64,000 bases of DNA from positions 1 through 64,000 of the forward strand of contig CAKTDV010000001.1 of assembly GCA_934546745.1 (NCBI GenBank). Direction: 5' to 3'. Shown in pieces: positions 1 through 8,588 of the stretch. Origin of the DNA: an uncultured Desulfovibrio sp. (GTDB lineage Bacteria; Desulfobacterota; Desulfovibrionia; Desulfovibrionales; Desulfovibrionaceae). Position 1 is the stretch's first letter, and every line of letters starts with the position of its first letter. The notes beneath the pieces are model-generated. The model was not told the DNA's origin. It saw nothing but the letters and a program-made list of their open reading frames with translations, and did not search any database. Made by a program: the position numbers and the translations under genes.

Positions 1-210
1 GGGAACCGGAGACATGTCCAACGCGCGGGTGGGCAAAGCCCACAGAAAAGGCTCCAGGAAAGAGGGGGAAACATCCATGACGGCATGAGGAGCGGGACGC
101 GGGCGACGCGGAAGCGAGCACGGCCATGCCGCGCGGAGCTGCACAAGTCGCCGAGGACCTGGCGACGAAATGCCGGCGGGGATGTTGCGCGCCCGCGCGC
201 ACCCCCACAT
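1..210. other. No recognisable gene
   Basis: This stretch lies beyond the 3' end of the leftmost integrase. I see no open frame with a convincing start and ribosome binding site, no tRNA and no terminator hairpin with a T-run. It probably belongs to the integrated element whose other end is off the window. Confidence 0.4.
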
Positions 211-2079
211 CTATCCCCCAGAGCCGTAGGCGACGGGGCATTGAAGAAATTCGGAAAGCTTTTCAGGGCTTGGGCAAAAACGGATGATCTGACGCAATGT
301 CGCGGTAATGATCGCGGGATCCCCACGACACCAGCGGGCGATGTCCACGTCACACTGTACTGTCATCGTGACGCTTTCTTTCTGTTCAGGGGAGTTACCA
401 GTGTGCAAAAAGGAGGATATATGCCGGATGGCCTCTCGTTTGGCATCAGGGGAGAGCTTTGCATAACGCTGCGTCATGTCCGGTTTGCTGTGTCCGGCAA
501 GTTTGGCGATGGTGTAGAGAGGAACGCCTCGAATGGCAAGCCAGCTGCAAAATGTGTGACGCAAGGTGTGAAATACGACCTTCCTCGGGGAAAAAGTGCT
601 GACATCTTCATTCAAACCCAGTGCATTGACAACATTGTTAAACGCGGTAAGGACAACGCGTTTTGAAAATGGTTGCCCCGATGGCAGAGAAAAAACGTAG
701 GCATCTTGGGGTTTGGCAGTAAGATATGAAAAGAATATGTGAAAATCATCAGGCAGGTAGGCATGGCGCTTTCCCGTTTTTCCGTCAATGGCAATGATTT
801 TCCCTTCAATATCGACGTCTTTGACCTTGAGTTTCAGGATTTCGCCGATACGCATACCGGTACGAAGTGATGTTGCCGCAATGGCGCAGACATCTGGTGC
901 AATGAACGCTAGACCGTCAAGCAGACGCGCGGCCTCCTTGGCTGTGAGAAAGCGTTCTCTGGGGTTGTCCGCATTACGGAATTTCATTCTGTGTGTTGGA
1001 GAGGATATGGAATGTAGAATGCCCCATTCCATACCTTTATTTATTAACCGGCCAAGGAGAGATATTACATGATTTATATATGCTTTTGACAGGAGGGTAC
1101 CGTCATTTTTTTTCATACGGGAAAGCTCTTCGCGAAACATCTCAATATCAAGGCGGGAGATCTGGGCTGCGTGGCTGTTTTTAAAGCGCTTGTTGATATA
1201 TTTATAACAGGCTACAATGGAAGCTGAATTTTTTATGTGAGGGAGGCAGACTTGCTCATAGCGCTCCCACAGCTCTCCGATAGTGCCTCCTGACTGCTTG
1301 GAAGGTTTCTCTGGGGCAAGTTCTGGATGGCGGAGTGCTTTAATGCGCTGGCCGTAAAGGGCGATGGCATCTTTTAGGGTATACCCTTCCGATGCCCATC
1401 CGACTTTTTCCCAGTATTCGCGTCCGTGTGCACGGTAGTGGATGTCCCAGCAAATATCCGGTTTTCCCCCTTCTCTGATGCGGCTTTTGGCTTGTCGCAC
1501 GTAAACGCCTACGTAAGGGGTTTTGGTTCGTCCTGTTTTTCTGGGCATTATATTTTTGACACGCCGTGCAATAGGAGCTTGTTCAGGAGGAAGCAGCTGC
1601 CACTCCACACTTTTTGTCACGATCCGTATCAGCAGATAGACGACGTTTTTTATAAAGGCTTCGGAGAGGTGGGTTCCGTCAGATTTTACCGTTGCGCCAA
1701 GCTCCTGACGAAAATTGTCCAGATCCGCATGGGAGATGTCGCAAGCCCGCACATTGGCAAAGCGGCGGGCGATATAGGTATAGGTGGCCGGTCTGGGAAG
1801 GTGAGGGGCGTTCTGACGGTAGTGTTCCCAGAGTTCATCAATGGTAGGCACGTTGGCTGCACAGGATGGGTTGGGCTCTTGCTCAAGGCGTTCGAGGCGG
1901 CGTTGTACAGCCGCTTCGAGGGTGTATCCTTCGGAGAGCCAGCCGACCTTTTCCCAGACGAGTTTGCCGTCTTTCCTATAAGTGATGTCATAACACTGAT
2001 CAGGTGTTCCATCGGAGAGGAGTCGTCTGGCACTTTTGCGGAGATATACCCCTTCACAACCTGTTTTGCTCCTGCTCAT
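211..2079 (-). CDS. Tyrosine recombinase with duplicated N-terminal DNA-binding half
   Basis: This 622-residue integrase is much longer than the usual 350-420. The C-terminal third carries the tyrosine-recombinase catalytic set: R in TSLRTGMRIGE, HxxR in FHTLRHTF, H in LAGHSKPDM and the nucleophile Y in MTQRYAKL. The N-terminal part contains the same block twice. Residues about 1-165 and 190-355 each have a GVYxR...YWEKVGW-type arm-binding segment, an SEGYTL linker, a T(I)xELWExY helix and a core-binding segment ending in a VEW or MEW tryptophan. Only one catalytic domain follows. A good ribosome binding site (ctggaggttggg) sits before the ATG. Its role should be site-specific integration or excision of the mobile element; the function of the doubled DNA-binding half is unknown. 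It is the left one of two integrases at this island end. Confidence 0.85.
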   Translation of the reverse strand: MSRSKTGCEGVYLRKSARRLLSDGTPDQCYDITYRKDGKLVWEKVGWLSEGYTLEAAVQRRLERLEQEPNPSCAANVPTIDELWEHYRQNAPHLPRPATYTYIARRFANVRACDISHADLDNFRQELGATVKSDGTHLSEAFIKNVVYLLIRIVTKSVEWQLLPPEQAPIARRVKNIMPRKTGRTKTPYVGVYVRQAKSRIREGGKPDICWDIHYRAHGREYWEKVGWASEGYTLKDAIALYGQRIKALRHPELAPEKPSKQSGGTIGELWERYEQVCLPHIKNSASIVACYKYINKRFKNSHAAQISRLDIEMFREELSRMKKNDGTLLSKAYINHVISLLGRLINKGMEWGILHSISSPTHRMKFRNADNPRERFLTAKEAARLLDGLAFIAPDVCAIAATSLRTGMRIGEILKLKVKDVDIEGKIIAIDGKTGKRHAYLPDDFHIFFSYLTAKPQDAYVFSLPSGQPFSKRVVLTAFNNVVNALGLNEDVSTFSPRKVVFHTLRHTFCSWLAIRGVPLYTIAKLAGHSKPDMTQRYAKLSPDAKREAIRHISSFLHTGNSPEQKESVTMTVQCDVDIARWCRGDPAIITATLRQIIRFCPSPEKLSEFLQCPVAYGSGG

Positions 2080-2266
2080 CCCAACCTCCAGAAAAAAATT
2101 TTGTTACAACTCTTGCAATCGAGGGGATTTTTTTCCATAGTAGGCGCAACAGCAAGTTGTGATACTTTTGAGATGATTTTACCGCTCTTTTTGGATAATG
2201 TCCAGAAATTGCAGGAAAAAATCACATAAAATCACTTTGTTCCTCCAGCTTTGTCCATTTTTGCGG

Positions 2267-2647
2267 CTACGTATTTCTCTTCCTCTGGAAAAACAGCGTC
2301 GGGTTCATCGTGGGAATTTTCAAGAATATGGCGCAGGCCAAGCTCCAGCGCATGAACATGGATACAGCGGGAGAGCTTCTGAAGAAGAGCATCACATCGC
2401 AGGACAGAAGATAGGAATTGAACGTCTGAGCATCGCCCACTTCCGGCAGGCTGGGAATTTCCAGTCCATACAGGCTTGCATTGCGTTCGGCAAAACTGCG
2501 CCAGTATGTTTCATGGGCTTCCTGCCATAGTTCCAGAGGGAACGCCTTGCTCGGCCACAGGGAAAGGACGAGGTTGTCCGCCTCCGTGGCGCTGAGGTTA
2601 TAGGCTTGCCGAAGTCTGCTCACAGCTATTTTTTCTTGTTCAAACAT
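2267..2647 (-). CDS. Hypothetical protein
   Basis: A 126-residue reading frame between the two integrases, starting at an ATG (MFEQEKIAVSRLRQAYN). The N-terminal half reads like a helical, mildly charged protein; the C-terminal part is hydrophobic and then basic (FFQRKRNT). I recognise no family. The ribosome binding site is weak, so it could be a remnant of an element gene. It is given because the frame is open on the same strand as its neighbours and has ordinary amino-acid composition. Confidence 0.35.
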   Translation of the reverse strand: MFEQEKIAVSRLRQAYNLSATEADNLVLSLWPSKAFPLELWQEAHETYWRSFAERNASLYGLEIPSLPEVGDAQTFNSYLLSCDVMLFFRSSPAVSMFMRWSLACAIFLKIPTMNPTLFFQRKRNT

Positions 2648-2717
2648 GGGATAGGCATACCGTAAAACAATAGAGCAGAAGCGGGGCAATGCCTGGAAGC
2701 ACGCCCCGCCATATTTG

Positions 2718-2909
2718 TCAGCTATACCATGCGCTGATCATGTCGATGCCGTCATAGCCTCTGGCTCGCATCCGCTCGATTTCTTCCTCAGTCCATCCCG
2801 TATCCGCAACGGTGACTTGGGCATTAGCCGGGATTTTGCCGATACTCACAAACATATCCATTTCTTCGCTAACCGTTTGGTTCAGAGGGGTAGTGTCGGT
2901 ATTTGGCAT
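2718..2909 (-). CDS. Small acidic hypothetical protein
   Basis: A 63-residue protein (MPNTDTTPLNQTVSEEMDM...) rich in acidic residues, ending in YDGIDMISAWYS, with a GAGAGAG purine run about 7 bases before the ATG. It sits just downstream of the P4-type integrase on the same strand and is probably co-transcribed with it. Family unknown; small acidic proteins of this kind are common cargo of integrated elements. Confidence 0.45.
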   Translation of the reverse strand: MPNTDTTPLNQTVSEEMDMFVSIGKIPANAQVTVADTGWTEEEIERMRARGYDGIDMISAWYS

Positions 2910-2943
2910 AATCGTCTCTCTCTCTTATCGCTTTCACGGCAGA

Positions 2944-4176
2944 TTATTGCGCGGCGCGCAATTCATCCAAATAGTCAGCCCACCGCTGAAGCATCTCCCG
3001 GCGTTTTTCCAGATAAGAGGCATGGTTGTAAGCATCCCGGACGGTATTCTGTTCTTTGTGAGCAAGTTGGGCCTCAATGATGTCAGCATCAAAGCCCCAT
3101 TCCAGCTTCTTTTCATTAAGAATGGTGGAAAACATGGCGCGGAAGCCGTGAATGGCCATTTCCTCCTTGCTGAATCCCATTCTGCGGATACCGTTTAGCA
3201 GGGCCATGTCGGAAATGCACTGTGAAGCGGAGTAGCGACCAGGAAAGCACAACTCGCCTGAGCCGGTCAGCAGATGTAGTTCCCTGAAAAGTGTGACAAC
3301 CTGTCGCGGCAGGGGAACCATATGGGCGATACGCATTTTCATGCCGCCGCCATCCTTGGCGTTTTCACGGCGGGCAGCGGGGACAATCCACAGAGCCTTG
3401 TCCAGATCGATTTCCGACCATCTGCCGCCTCGCAGTTCCATGCTGCGTAGGGCCAGATAGGGCAATATCTTGAGGGCATAGCCCACGATGACGCCGCCCT
3501 CATATTCGTCTATGCAGCGCAAGAGGTGCCCCACGGCGGCGGGGTCGGTCATGGTTGCGTAGTGCCTGGTTCGGACAGGCTTGAGAACTTCCTTGAGGCC
3601 ATCAGCGGGGTTGAAAAGGATATAACCACAGGTACGCGCGAAGCGGAAAACCTGTCCGGCAGTCTCCGCCAGCTTATGCGCGGTGACTGAATGTCCGGCT
3701 GCTTCAACAGGGCGAATCGCGCTCAAGACATCCGCAGGAACAAGGGTCGTAATGGGCTTGTCGCCGATGTGCTCTTTGAGCAAATCAAGGAGCCATTGCT
3801 TTTTCTTGATCTGGGAAGCGGCGTAAACATCCTTTTTGGTGTCAAACCATTCCTGCGCGACTACCGCGAAGGTAAGGGCCTGTTCCTTGGCGATGGCTTC
3901 GGCTTCCGCCTTGGCGGCTTTCTTGTGCGCTCCAGGATCAATGTCCTTGGCAAGCAGTTCCTTGGCCTGATCTCGCTTGCCACGAGCATCCTTCAGGGAA
4001 ACGGTCGGGTACGCGCCGAAACTCAGGGTTTTTCGTTTTCCGTCAAAACGGTAATCCATACGCCACAATTTTCCACCGGTGGCGGAGAGGTACAGGTACA
4101 AACCTTCGGAATCGGCAAGTTTGGTTGGAGTACCGTCAGACTTCAACTTTCGCAGCATGGTGTCGGTCAGGGGCAT
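2944..4176 (-). CDS. P4-type tyrosine integrase (DUF4102 arm domain)
   Basis: This 410-residue integrase begins MPLTDTMLRKLKSDGTPTKLADSEGLYL, the typical arm-binding domain of P4/CP4-57 integrases, followed by the signature WRMDYRFDGKRKTLSFG and YPTVSLKDAR. The catalytic domain contains R in ALRSMELRGGRW, the HxFR box HGFRAMFST and the tyrosine in AYNHASYLEKR. Length is normal for the family. It is read in the same direction as the tRNA-Leu gene and starts about 200 bases beyond the 3' end of that tRNA, the standard arrangement for a genomic island inserted in a tRNA 3' end. It is expected to catalyse integration at, and excision from, that tRNA. Confidence 0.93.
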   Translation of the reverse strand: MPLTDTMLRKLKSDGTPTKLADSEGLYLYLSATGGKLWRMDYRFDGKRKTLSFGAYPTVSLKDARGKRDQAKELLAKDIDPGAHKKAAKAEAEAIAKEQALTFAVVAQEWFDTKKDVYAASQIKKKQWLLDLLKEHIGDKPITTLVPADVLSAIRPVEAAGHSVTAHKLAETAGQVFRFARTCGYILFNPADGLKEVLKPVRTRHYATMTDPAAVGHLLRCIDEYEGGVIVGYALKILPYLALRSMELRGGRWSEIDLDKALWIVPAARRENAKDGGGMKMRIAHMVPLPRQVVTLFRELHLLTGSGELCFPGRYSASQCISDMALLNGIRRMGFSKEEMAIHGFRAMFSTILNEKKLEWGFDADIIEAQLAHKEQNTVRDAYNHASYLEKRREMLQRWADYLDELRAAQ

Positions 4177-4212
4177 GGCAAAAATCCTCTGGTGTCAAAG
4201 GGTTAGCAGGTG

Positions 4213-4269
4213 ACGGTATTTTTGAAACGGAAAGGATGCCCCGACAGGCGATACCGCCATAAATACCGT
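4213..4269. repeat. Inverted repeat upstream of the integrase
   Basis: A 9-base inverted repeat, ACGGTATTT at 4213-4221 and AAATACCGT at 4261-4269, lies between the integrase start and the tRNA. It may be an integrase arm-type or excisionase binding region, or part of the integrase promoter. This is inference from location only. Confidence 0.3.
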
Positions 4270-4333
4270 TTTTTTCGTGCGTTGTCCCTGGATTTCCCGA
4301 CACCTCGTTGGACTGCCCATAGCCCAAAAAACT

Positions 4334-4368
4334 AAGTCCCGCAAGGCTTTTTGAACCTTGCGGGACTT
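4334..4368 (-). terminator. Terminator after tRNA-Leu
   Basis: A perfect 13-bp stem (AAGTCCCGCAAGG with its complement) around a 9-base loop, followed on the minus strand by a T-rich stretch (CTTAGTTTTTTGGG). It lies 15 bases beyond the CCA end of the tRNA and should end its transcript. Confidence 0.75.
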
Positions 4369-4383
4369 TTGTGGACTTTCAAC

Positions 4384-4470
4384 TGGTGCCGAAGGGGAGA
4401 CTCGAACTCCCACTCCCTTGCGAGAACTAGACCCTGAACCTAGCGTGTCTACCAATTCCACCACTTCGGC
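4384..4470 (-). tRNA. tRNA-Leu (anticodon CAG)
   Basis: An 87-base class II tRNA with CCA encoded. The acceptor stem GCCGAAG pairs with CTTCGGC; the anticodon stem CUAGG/UCUAG encloses the loop UUCAGGG with anticodon CAG; a variable arm (TTCTCGCAAGGGAG) and the T arm GGGAGTTCGAGTCTCCC follow. Its 3' end faces the P4-type integrase, so this is the likely attachment gene of the island to the left. Confidence 0.95.
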
Positions 4471-4687
4471 GTGGAAAGAGGTATAAACAAAAGCCCGCCC
4501 CTTGGCAAGCGTTTTTTCTTTTTTCCGCAGCCGGCCCACAGCAAGAGGGGGAAGGCGTAAAGGGGGTTTTTGCCTTTCCGCCGTTTGCGTGCTAACAGAG
4601 GACGCGGCGGCAGGGCGGGGTGCGCCGGTAAAAGGCGCGCTCCCTTTCCGCTCCCGGATCACGTTCAACCTTTGCGGAGGAACCTCC

Positions 4688-6064
4688 ATGACGACGTTTG
4701 ACGCCATCATCATCGGCGGCGGCCCCGGCGGTGTGACGGCGGCCAGAGAACTGGCGTCCGCCGGAAAATCCGTTGCCATCATCGAACAGGCGCACTGGGG
4801 CGGCGTCTGCCTCAACCGTGGATGCATCCCCACCAAGATGCTTCTGGGCGCCACCGCCTGCGGTGCGCAACTGCGCGCCCACCAACGCCTGAAGACGCTT
4901 TCCGGCGATGTCGCCGTGGACTACGCCGCCCTGCGGACGCGCATTGACCGCTTTCTCAAGGGCAGCGGCCAGACGCTGACAAAGAACCTTGCCGCGCTGG
5001 GCGTCACCCTGCTGGAAGGAACGGGAAGGCTCTCCGGCAAGGGAGAGGTACGCTTCACCGCCCGTGATGGGGCGGAACAGCTCCTGGCCTGCGAACACGT
5101 CGTCCTTGCCTGCGGTTCTTCCAGCGCGGCCTTTCCGGGTCTGACACCCGATCATGACTGCGTACTGGACAGCACGGACCTGCTGCGGATTCCCGCCATT
5201 CCTGACAGCCTTGTCATCGTCGGGGCGGGGGCTATCGGTCTGGAAATGGCCGACTTCTTCGCCGCCATGGGATGCAGGGTGACCGTGGTGGAGGCCGCGC
5301 CCCATATCGTGCCGCTGGAAGATGCCGACATCGCAAAGGAAATGCTGCGCGCCGTCACAAAGAACGGCATCGAGTGCCTTGAGGGTGTCCGGGCGGCATC
5401 CCTGAAGACGGTGGGCGATCATGCCGAACTGACGCTGGAGGACGGACGCGCCATCACCGCCGCCAAGGCGCTGATCGCCGTGGGGCGGACACCCAATACC
5501 GCCGGGCTTCAGGCGGAGAAGGCCGGCTGCCGCCTGAACCGCCTCGGTTTTGTGGAGGTGGACGCCTGCCTTGAGGCGGCCCCCGGCATCCACGCCGTAG
5601 GCGATGTCAACGGCCTTACGCTGCTGGCGCACGCCGCTGAGCATCAGGCCGCCTATGTGGCCCGCCGCATTTGCGGTACGGAACACGGCTCTTACAATCC
5701 CGGCCCTGTTCCGTCCTGCATTTACGGCAGCGTGGAACTCATGCGTGCGGGCGCGACGGCCAGGGAACTCCTTGAGAAAGGCATACCGGTGGAGGTATCG
5801 CGGGTGCCCCTGTCGCTGAACCCCATCGCCCAGGCGTATGCGGCCACGGCGGGCATGGTGAAGGCTGTCTGGAGCGACGGCAGGCTCGTGGGCATGGCGG
5901 CTGTGGGGCATGGCGTCTCCCACCTGATCACCGTTGCCCAGCTGCTGATCAAGGACGGCTACACGGTCGATCGCCTCCATGAAATCATGTTCGCCCACCC
6001 CACCCTTGACGAAATCGTTCCGGCGGCGCTGCGCGCTCCCCGCACGCCCGTCACCGCCGCCTGA
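4688..6064 (+). CDS. lpdA: Dihydrolipoyl dehydrogenase-like FAD/NAD disulfide oxidoreductase
   Basis: A 458-residue class I pyridine-nucleotide disulfide oxidoreductase. The FAD-binding Rossmann motif is IIGGGPGG at the N terminus; the redox-active disulfide is in GGVCLNRGCIPTK; the second Rossmann motif is VGAGAIGLEMADFF; AVGDVNG closes the FAD site; and the C-terminal interface carries the catalytic HPTLDE. The start is the ATG preceded by TGCGGAGGAACC rather than earlier in-frame starts without a site. No 2-oxoacid dehydrogenase or glycine-cleavage genes lie beside it, so the lipoyl partner is not known. The motif set fits lipoamide dehydrogenase better than glutathione or mercuric reductase. 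Confidence 0.85.
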   Translation: MTTFDAIIIGGGPGGVTAARELASAGKSVAIIEQAHWGGVCLNRGCIPTKMLLGATACGAQLRAHQRLKTLSGDVAVDYAALRTRIDRFLKGSGQTLTKNLAALGVTLLEGTGRLSGKGEVRFTARDGAEQLLACEHVVLACGSSSAAFPGLTPDHDCVLDSTDLLRIPAIPDSLVIVGAGAIGLEMADFFAAMGCRVTVVEAAPHIVPLEDADIAKEMLRAVTKNGIECLEGVRAASLKTVGDHAELTLEDGRAITAAKALIAVGRTPNTAGLQAEKAGCRLNRLGFVEVDACLEAAPGIHAVGDVNGLTLLAHAAEHQAAYVARRICGTEHGSYNPGPVPSCIYGSVELMRAGATARELLEKGIPVEVSRVPLSLNPIAQAYAATAGMVKAVWSDGRLVGMAAVGHGVSHLITVAQLLIKDGYTVDRLHEIMFAHPTLDEIVPAALRAPRTPVTAA

Positions 6065-6204
6065 TACGGCCCCCCTCTTTTTTGTACCCGCCGCCGCATG
6101 CCCGGCGTTTCCCCGGTCTCCGTACCGGACTTTCCGGGCACGCGGCGGTTGACGTTGTTTTTTCAGCTTCGGCGGCAACGCCGCTTTCTTTTTCAGGAGA
6201 CAGG

Positions 6205-6900
6205 ATGTCCGCATCTCTCTGGTTTCGCCGCTGTACGGGATGTTGCGCGGGGATGTGCCTTTCCGCGCTGGGCCTTGCGCTCATAACCAACACCAATACG
6301 GGCACGACGCCCATCACCAGCCTGCCCCTTGTGCTGAACGCGCTGGCCCCGCTCAGCATCGGCGGCTACACGATCCTTGTCAGCGTCCTGCTCATCGGCG
6401 CGGAAAAACTCATTCTCGGCAGGTACTTCCGTCTTGCCAACATCATGCAGATGCCCCCGGTCTTTCTGTTCGGCCTGTTCATCGACGCCTGGATGCACGT
6501 CACCGCCCCGGTCGCCCTGCTGGCCTACGGGGAACGGCTGGGCGTGCTGCTTTCCGGCGTTGTGGTTCTGGCCGCGGGCATCAACCTTCAGGTGGTGAGC
6601 AATGCCGTCGTCCTGCCCGGAGAAGGCATCGTGCTGGCGCTGGCCTTCCGGACGCGCCACAGCTTCGGCAGCATCAAGACGCTGGTGGATTCCAGCATGG
6701 TGGCTTCCGCCGCGCTGGTGAGCTGGTTCGGCCTTGGCGCCGTTGTGGGCGTGCGTGAGGGGACGCTCTTTTCCGCGCTGCTGACGGGCGTCTTTGCCCG
6801 CCTGCTCGCCCCCCTCGCGCGCAGATTCGCACCACTCTTCGCCGCGCCCGCCAAAGAAGAAAGGAAAGAAAAAGCCCCGGTGCCGGGCAAGAATCGCTGA
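6205..6900 (+). CDS. YczE/YyaS-type integral membrane protein
   Basis: A 231-residue membrane protein with about five hydrophobic segments and a basic tail (EERKEKAPVPGKNR). The start MSASLWFRR, followed by a glycine-rich first helix with ALITNTNTGTTPITSLPLVL, matches the YczE/YyaS/YitT-like family, for which no transport substrate is firmly established. An AGGAGACAGG ribosome binding site precedes the ATG. It follows the flavoprotein gene by 140 bases on the same strand and may share its transcript. Confidence 0.7.
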   Translation: MSASLWFRRCTGCCAGMCLSALGLALITNTNTGTTPITSLPLVLNALAPLSIGGYTILVSVLLIGAEKLILGRYFRLANIMQMPPVFLFGLFIDAWMHVTAPVALLAYGERLGVLLSGVVVLAAGINLQVVSNAVVLPGEGIVLALAFRTRHSFGSIKTLVDSSMVASAALVSWFGLGAVVGVREGTLFSALLTGVFARLLAPLARRFAPLFAAPAKEERKEKAPVPGKNR

Positions 6901-6992
6901 AGAGCGCCACCCCCTCCGGGAAGGCCGCTAAAAAAAGCCGTCCCCCCACGCTCCTGCCGGGTTTTCCGGAAAAACGGGAGGGGACAGCCCCG

Positions 6993-7024
6993 CAAAAAAG
7001 GGCCGCCCTCGCCGGACGGCCCCT
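6993..7024 (-). terminator. Terminator of the Tim44-domain gene
   Basis: A GGGCCG/CGGCCC hairpin with further internal pairs, followed on the minus strand by TTTTTTG. It lies about 40 bases beyond the stop of the Tim44-domain gene and faces the end of the YczE-like gene. Confidence 0.65.
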
Positions 7025-7062
7025 TCATTTCAGACTTGTTGCGGAGAACGTTTTCAGAAGCG

Positions 7063-8004
7063 TTACGCGACCTGCTGGATGCCGTCCAGACGCCACATCC
7101 CCTGCGCGCCCTCGCGCATGAAGTGCCAGATTTCGCGCACGCTGGAAGGTGTTTCCTGACGGGGATCCTCACGCATCAGGACATCGAAGTAAACCTGCGC
7201 ACGCTCCACACCATCGGGTTCCCGCGTCACTTCCAGCAACTGGGCGTTGACGAGAAGCAGTTCCGTGGTCGTTGGCGTGGGTTCCGCCTTGAGCTGTTCG
7301 CGCACGGCCTCCATGACGGCGGGATTGGCAAACTGGGCAATGTCGTTCAGATCGCGGGCGTCCCAGGATTTTTGCAGACGGGTATAGGCCATTTTCGCGC
7401 CGCGAAGGAACTCCTCGGCATCAAAGCCTTCAGGCAGGGCGGGACCTGAAGGCACTTCGGCTGTCATGCCCGATGCGGGCTGACTGCGCAGATTGCCCCA
7501 GGCGTCGCCCGCCGCCGATTGCTGGATGTCCTCACGCTCCACAGGCTGATACGGGGAAACCTGGGGCGCGGCGGCCATGCCTCCCGGCGCGGCGGGGGCG
7601 GGCGTCGCGGCGCGACGGCGCGAAAAGAACTTGTAGGCGAGAAACGCCACAAGGCCCAGAAGGATGATGTCAAGGAAGCCGCCACCGCCGCCGAGGCCGC
7701 CGCCGGACAGCAGGGAACCAAGCAGCGTACCGGCAAGCACACCGCCAAGGATACCACCCATGCCCCCCAGACCGCCAAGAAGGCCGCCCGGTTTCTGGGG
7801 CGCCGCGTTCTGCTGCATCTGCCGCTGTTGCGGCTGCATGGCCTGGGGCCGCTGCATGGGCGCGGGCGCGCTCTGGCGCATGGCGGGCTGGCTGCCGAAC
7901 GAGCGGCCTCCGCCAAGACGGGCGGCATCGGCCACATCCGGTGTCGTCGAGATACAGGCAAAGGCAAGGAAGACGGCCAGCGCCAGAGAAGCTTTCACAC
8001 GCAT
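7063..8004 (-). CDS. Tim44-like domain protein, exported or membrane-bound
   Basis: A 313-residue protein with an N-terminal signal peptide (MRVKASLALAVFLAFACIST), a Q/M/P-rich low-complexity segment, a glycine-rich hydrophobic region (GGLLGGLGGMGGILGG then GGFLDIILLGLVAFLAYKFF), and a C-terminal Tim44-like domain of about 130 residues that begins near FDAEEFLRGAKMAYTRLQKSWD and ends WRLDGIQQVA. Bacterial Tim44-like proteins occur with the same glycine-rich TM followed by RRRAA and bind membrane or substrate peptides; their exact role is unclear. The chosen ATG has GGAG upstream and opens the signal sequence directly. The gene is probably a single transcription unit with its own terminator. 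Confidence 0.8.
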   Translation of the reverse strand: MRVKASLALAVFLAFACISTTPDVADAARLGGGRSFGSQPAMRQSAPAPMQRPQAMQPQQRQMQQNAAPQKPGGLLGGLGGMGGILGGVLAGTLLGSLLSGGGLGGGGGFLDIILLGLVAFLAYKFFSRRRAATPAPAAPGGMAAAPQVSPYQPVEREDIQQSAAGDAWGNLRSQPASGMTAEVPSGPALPEGFDAEEFLRGAKMAYTRLQKSWDARDLNDIAQFANPAVMEAVREQLKAEPTPTTTELLLVNAQLLEVTREPDGVERAQVYFDVLMREDPRQETPSSVREIWHFMREGAQGMWRLDGIQQVA

Positions 8005-8357
8005 AGAATTCTCCACAGGGATTTTAGCGCATTTGAGGTTTGCAATTTTTCCACTAAAAAAACGATGCCGCCCGCGCGCGGCGGAAAACACTCTGTCTTT
8101 CCTTGTGCCTGGGTGCGCGGGCGTCCGCTCTCGCGTCCGCCAGAGCGGTCACATTTTCACGATGGCACCACTCTGGATCCGGCGCTTTGAACAGCACCTT
8201 CTCAAAACTTATGTTATCCACTTTTCAGGAAAATGCAAGCCGCGCGTTCCCCGGAGAGTCGCACCTTTTTGAGGGGAATGCCGTTATCACTCTTTGAAAG
8301 GTGTGCAGGAGAAAAGCAAAAAATCATCAACGACGTAAAAGTGCCGATCCACCGCCT
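8005..8357. other. Intergenic region without a recognised gene
   Basis: This gap lies between the Tim44-domain gene start and the nhc terminator. It includes the upstream region of the Tim44-domain gene and one copy of a 38-base interspersed repeat; I see no open frame with a plausible start. Confidence 0.5.
8115..8152 (+). repeat. 38-base interspersed repeat, copy 1
   Basis: This segment matches 63187-63224 at 35 of 38 positions in the same orientation. Both copies sit in intergenic DNA next to a gene boundary. The tail (AGAGCGGTCACATTTTCA) also resembles the start of the gap at 19140, which reads AGAGCGGTTTCCTCACATTT. Confidence 0.55.
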
Positions 8358-8398
8358 GAAAACAAAAACGGCCTCTGTTTCAGGAAACAGAGGCCGTT
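8358..8398 (-). terminator. Terminator of the nhc operon
   Basis: A perfect 15-bp stem (AACGGCCTCTGTTTC and its complement) with a 2-base loop is followed on the minus strand by TTTTTGTTTT. It lies just after the stop of the last small nhc gene. Confidence 0.9.
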
Positions 8399-8413
8399 GC
8401 AGGCGTTCAGGCG

Positions 8414-8569
8414 CTAGTGCTTTTCGTGTTCATCCTTGAACCAGCTGCCTTTCTTGGGATAGAGCAGCGTGTTCCAGATGATGACGTAGAGCGGCAGGGT
8501 GATGAACATCATCACATAGGCCCAGCTCTTCGTATACAGGAAGTAGTCATAGAAGGTATGGAATTCCAT
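8414..8569 (-). CDS. nhcD: Nhc complex small membrane subunit NhcD
   Basis: A 51-residue protein beginning MEFHTFYDYFLYTKSWAY. It has one transmembrane helix (VMMFITLPLYVIIWNTLLYP) and a charged tail (KDEHEKH). Size and position, directly after the NrfD-like gene, match the small HmcD/NhcD subunits of Desulfovibrio cytochrome-linked membrane complexes. It overlaps no other gene, has a GGAGATCATT ribosome binding site, and is followed by the operon terminator. Its probable role is assembly or stabilisation of the membrane part of the complex. Confidence 0.8.
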   Translation of the reverse strand: MEFHTFYDYFLYTKSWAYVMMFITLPLYVIIWNTLLYPKKGSWFKDEHEKH

Positions 8570-8588
8570 AATGATCTCCTGTGAGGGC

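Noticed and set aside
1..2900. Second copy of the tRNA-Leu 3' end (attachment repeat)
   Set aside because: I searched by eye for the sequence around 4384-4405 and saw no copy to the left in the window.
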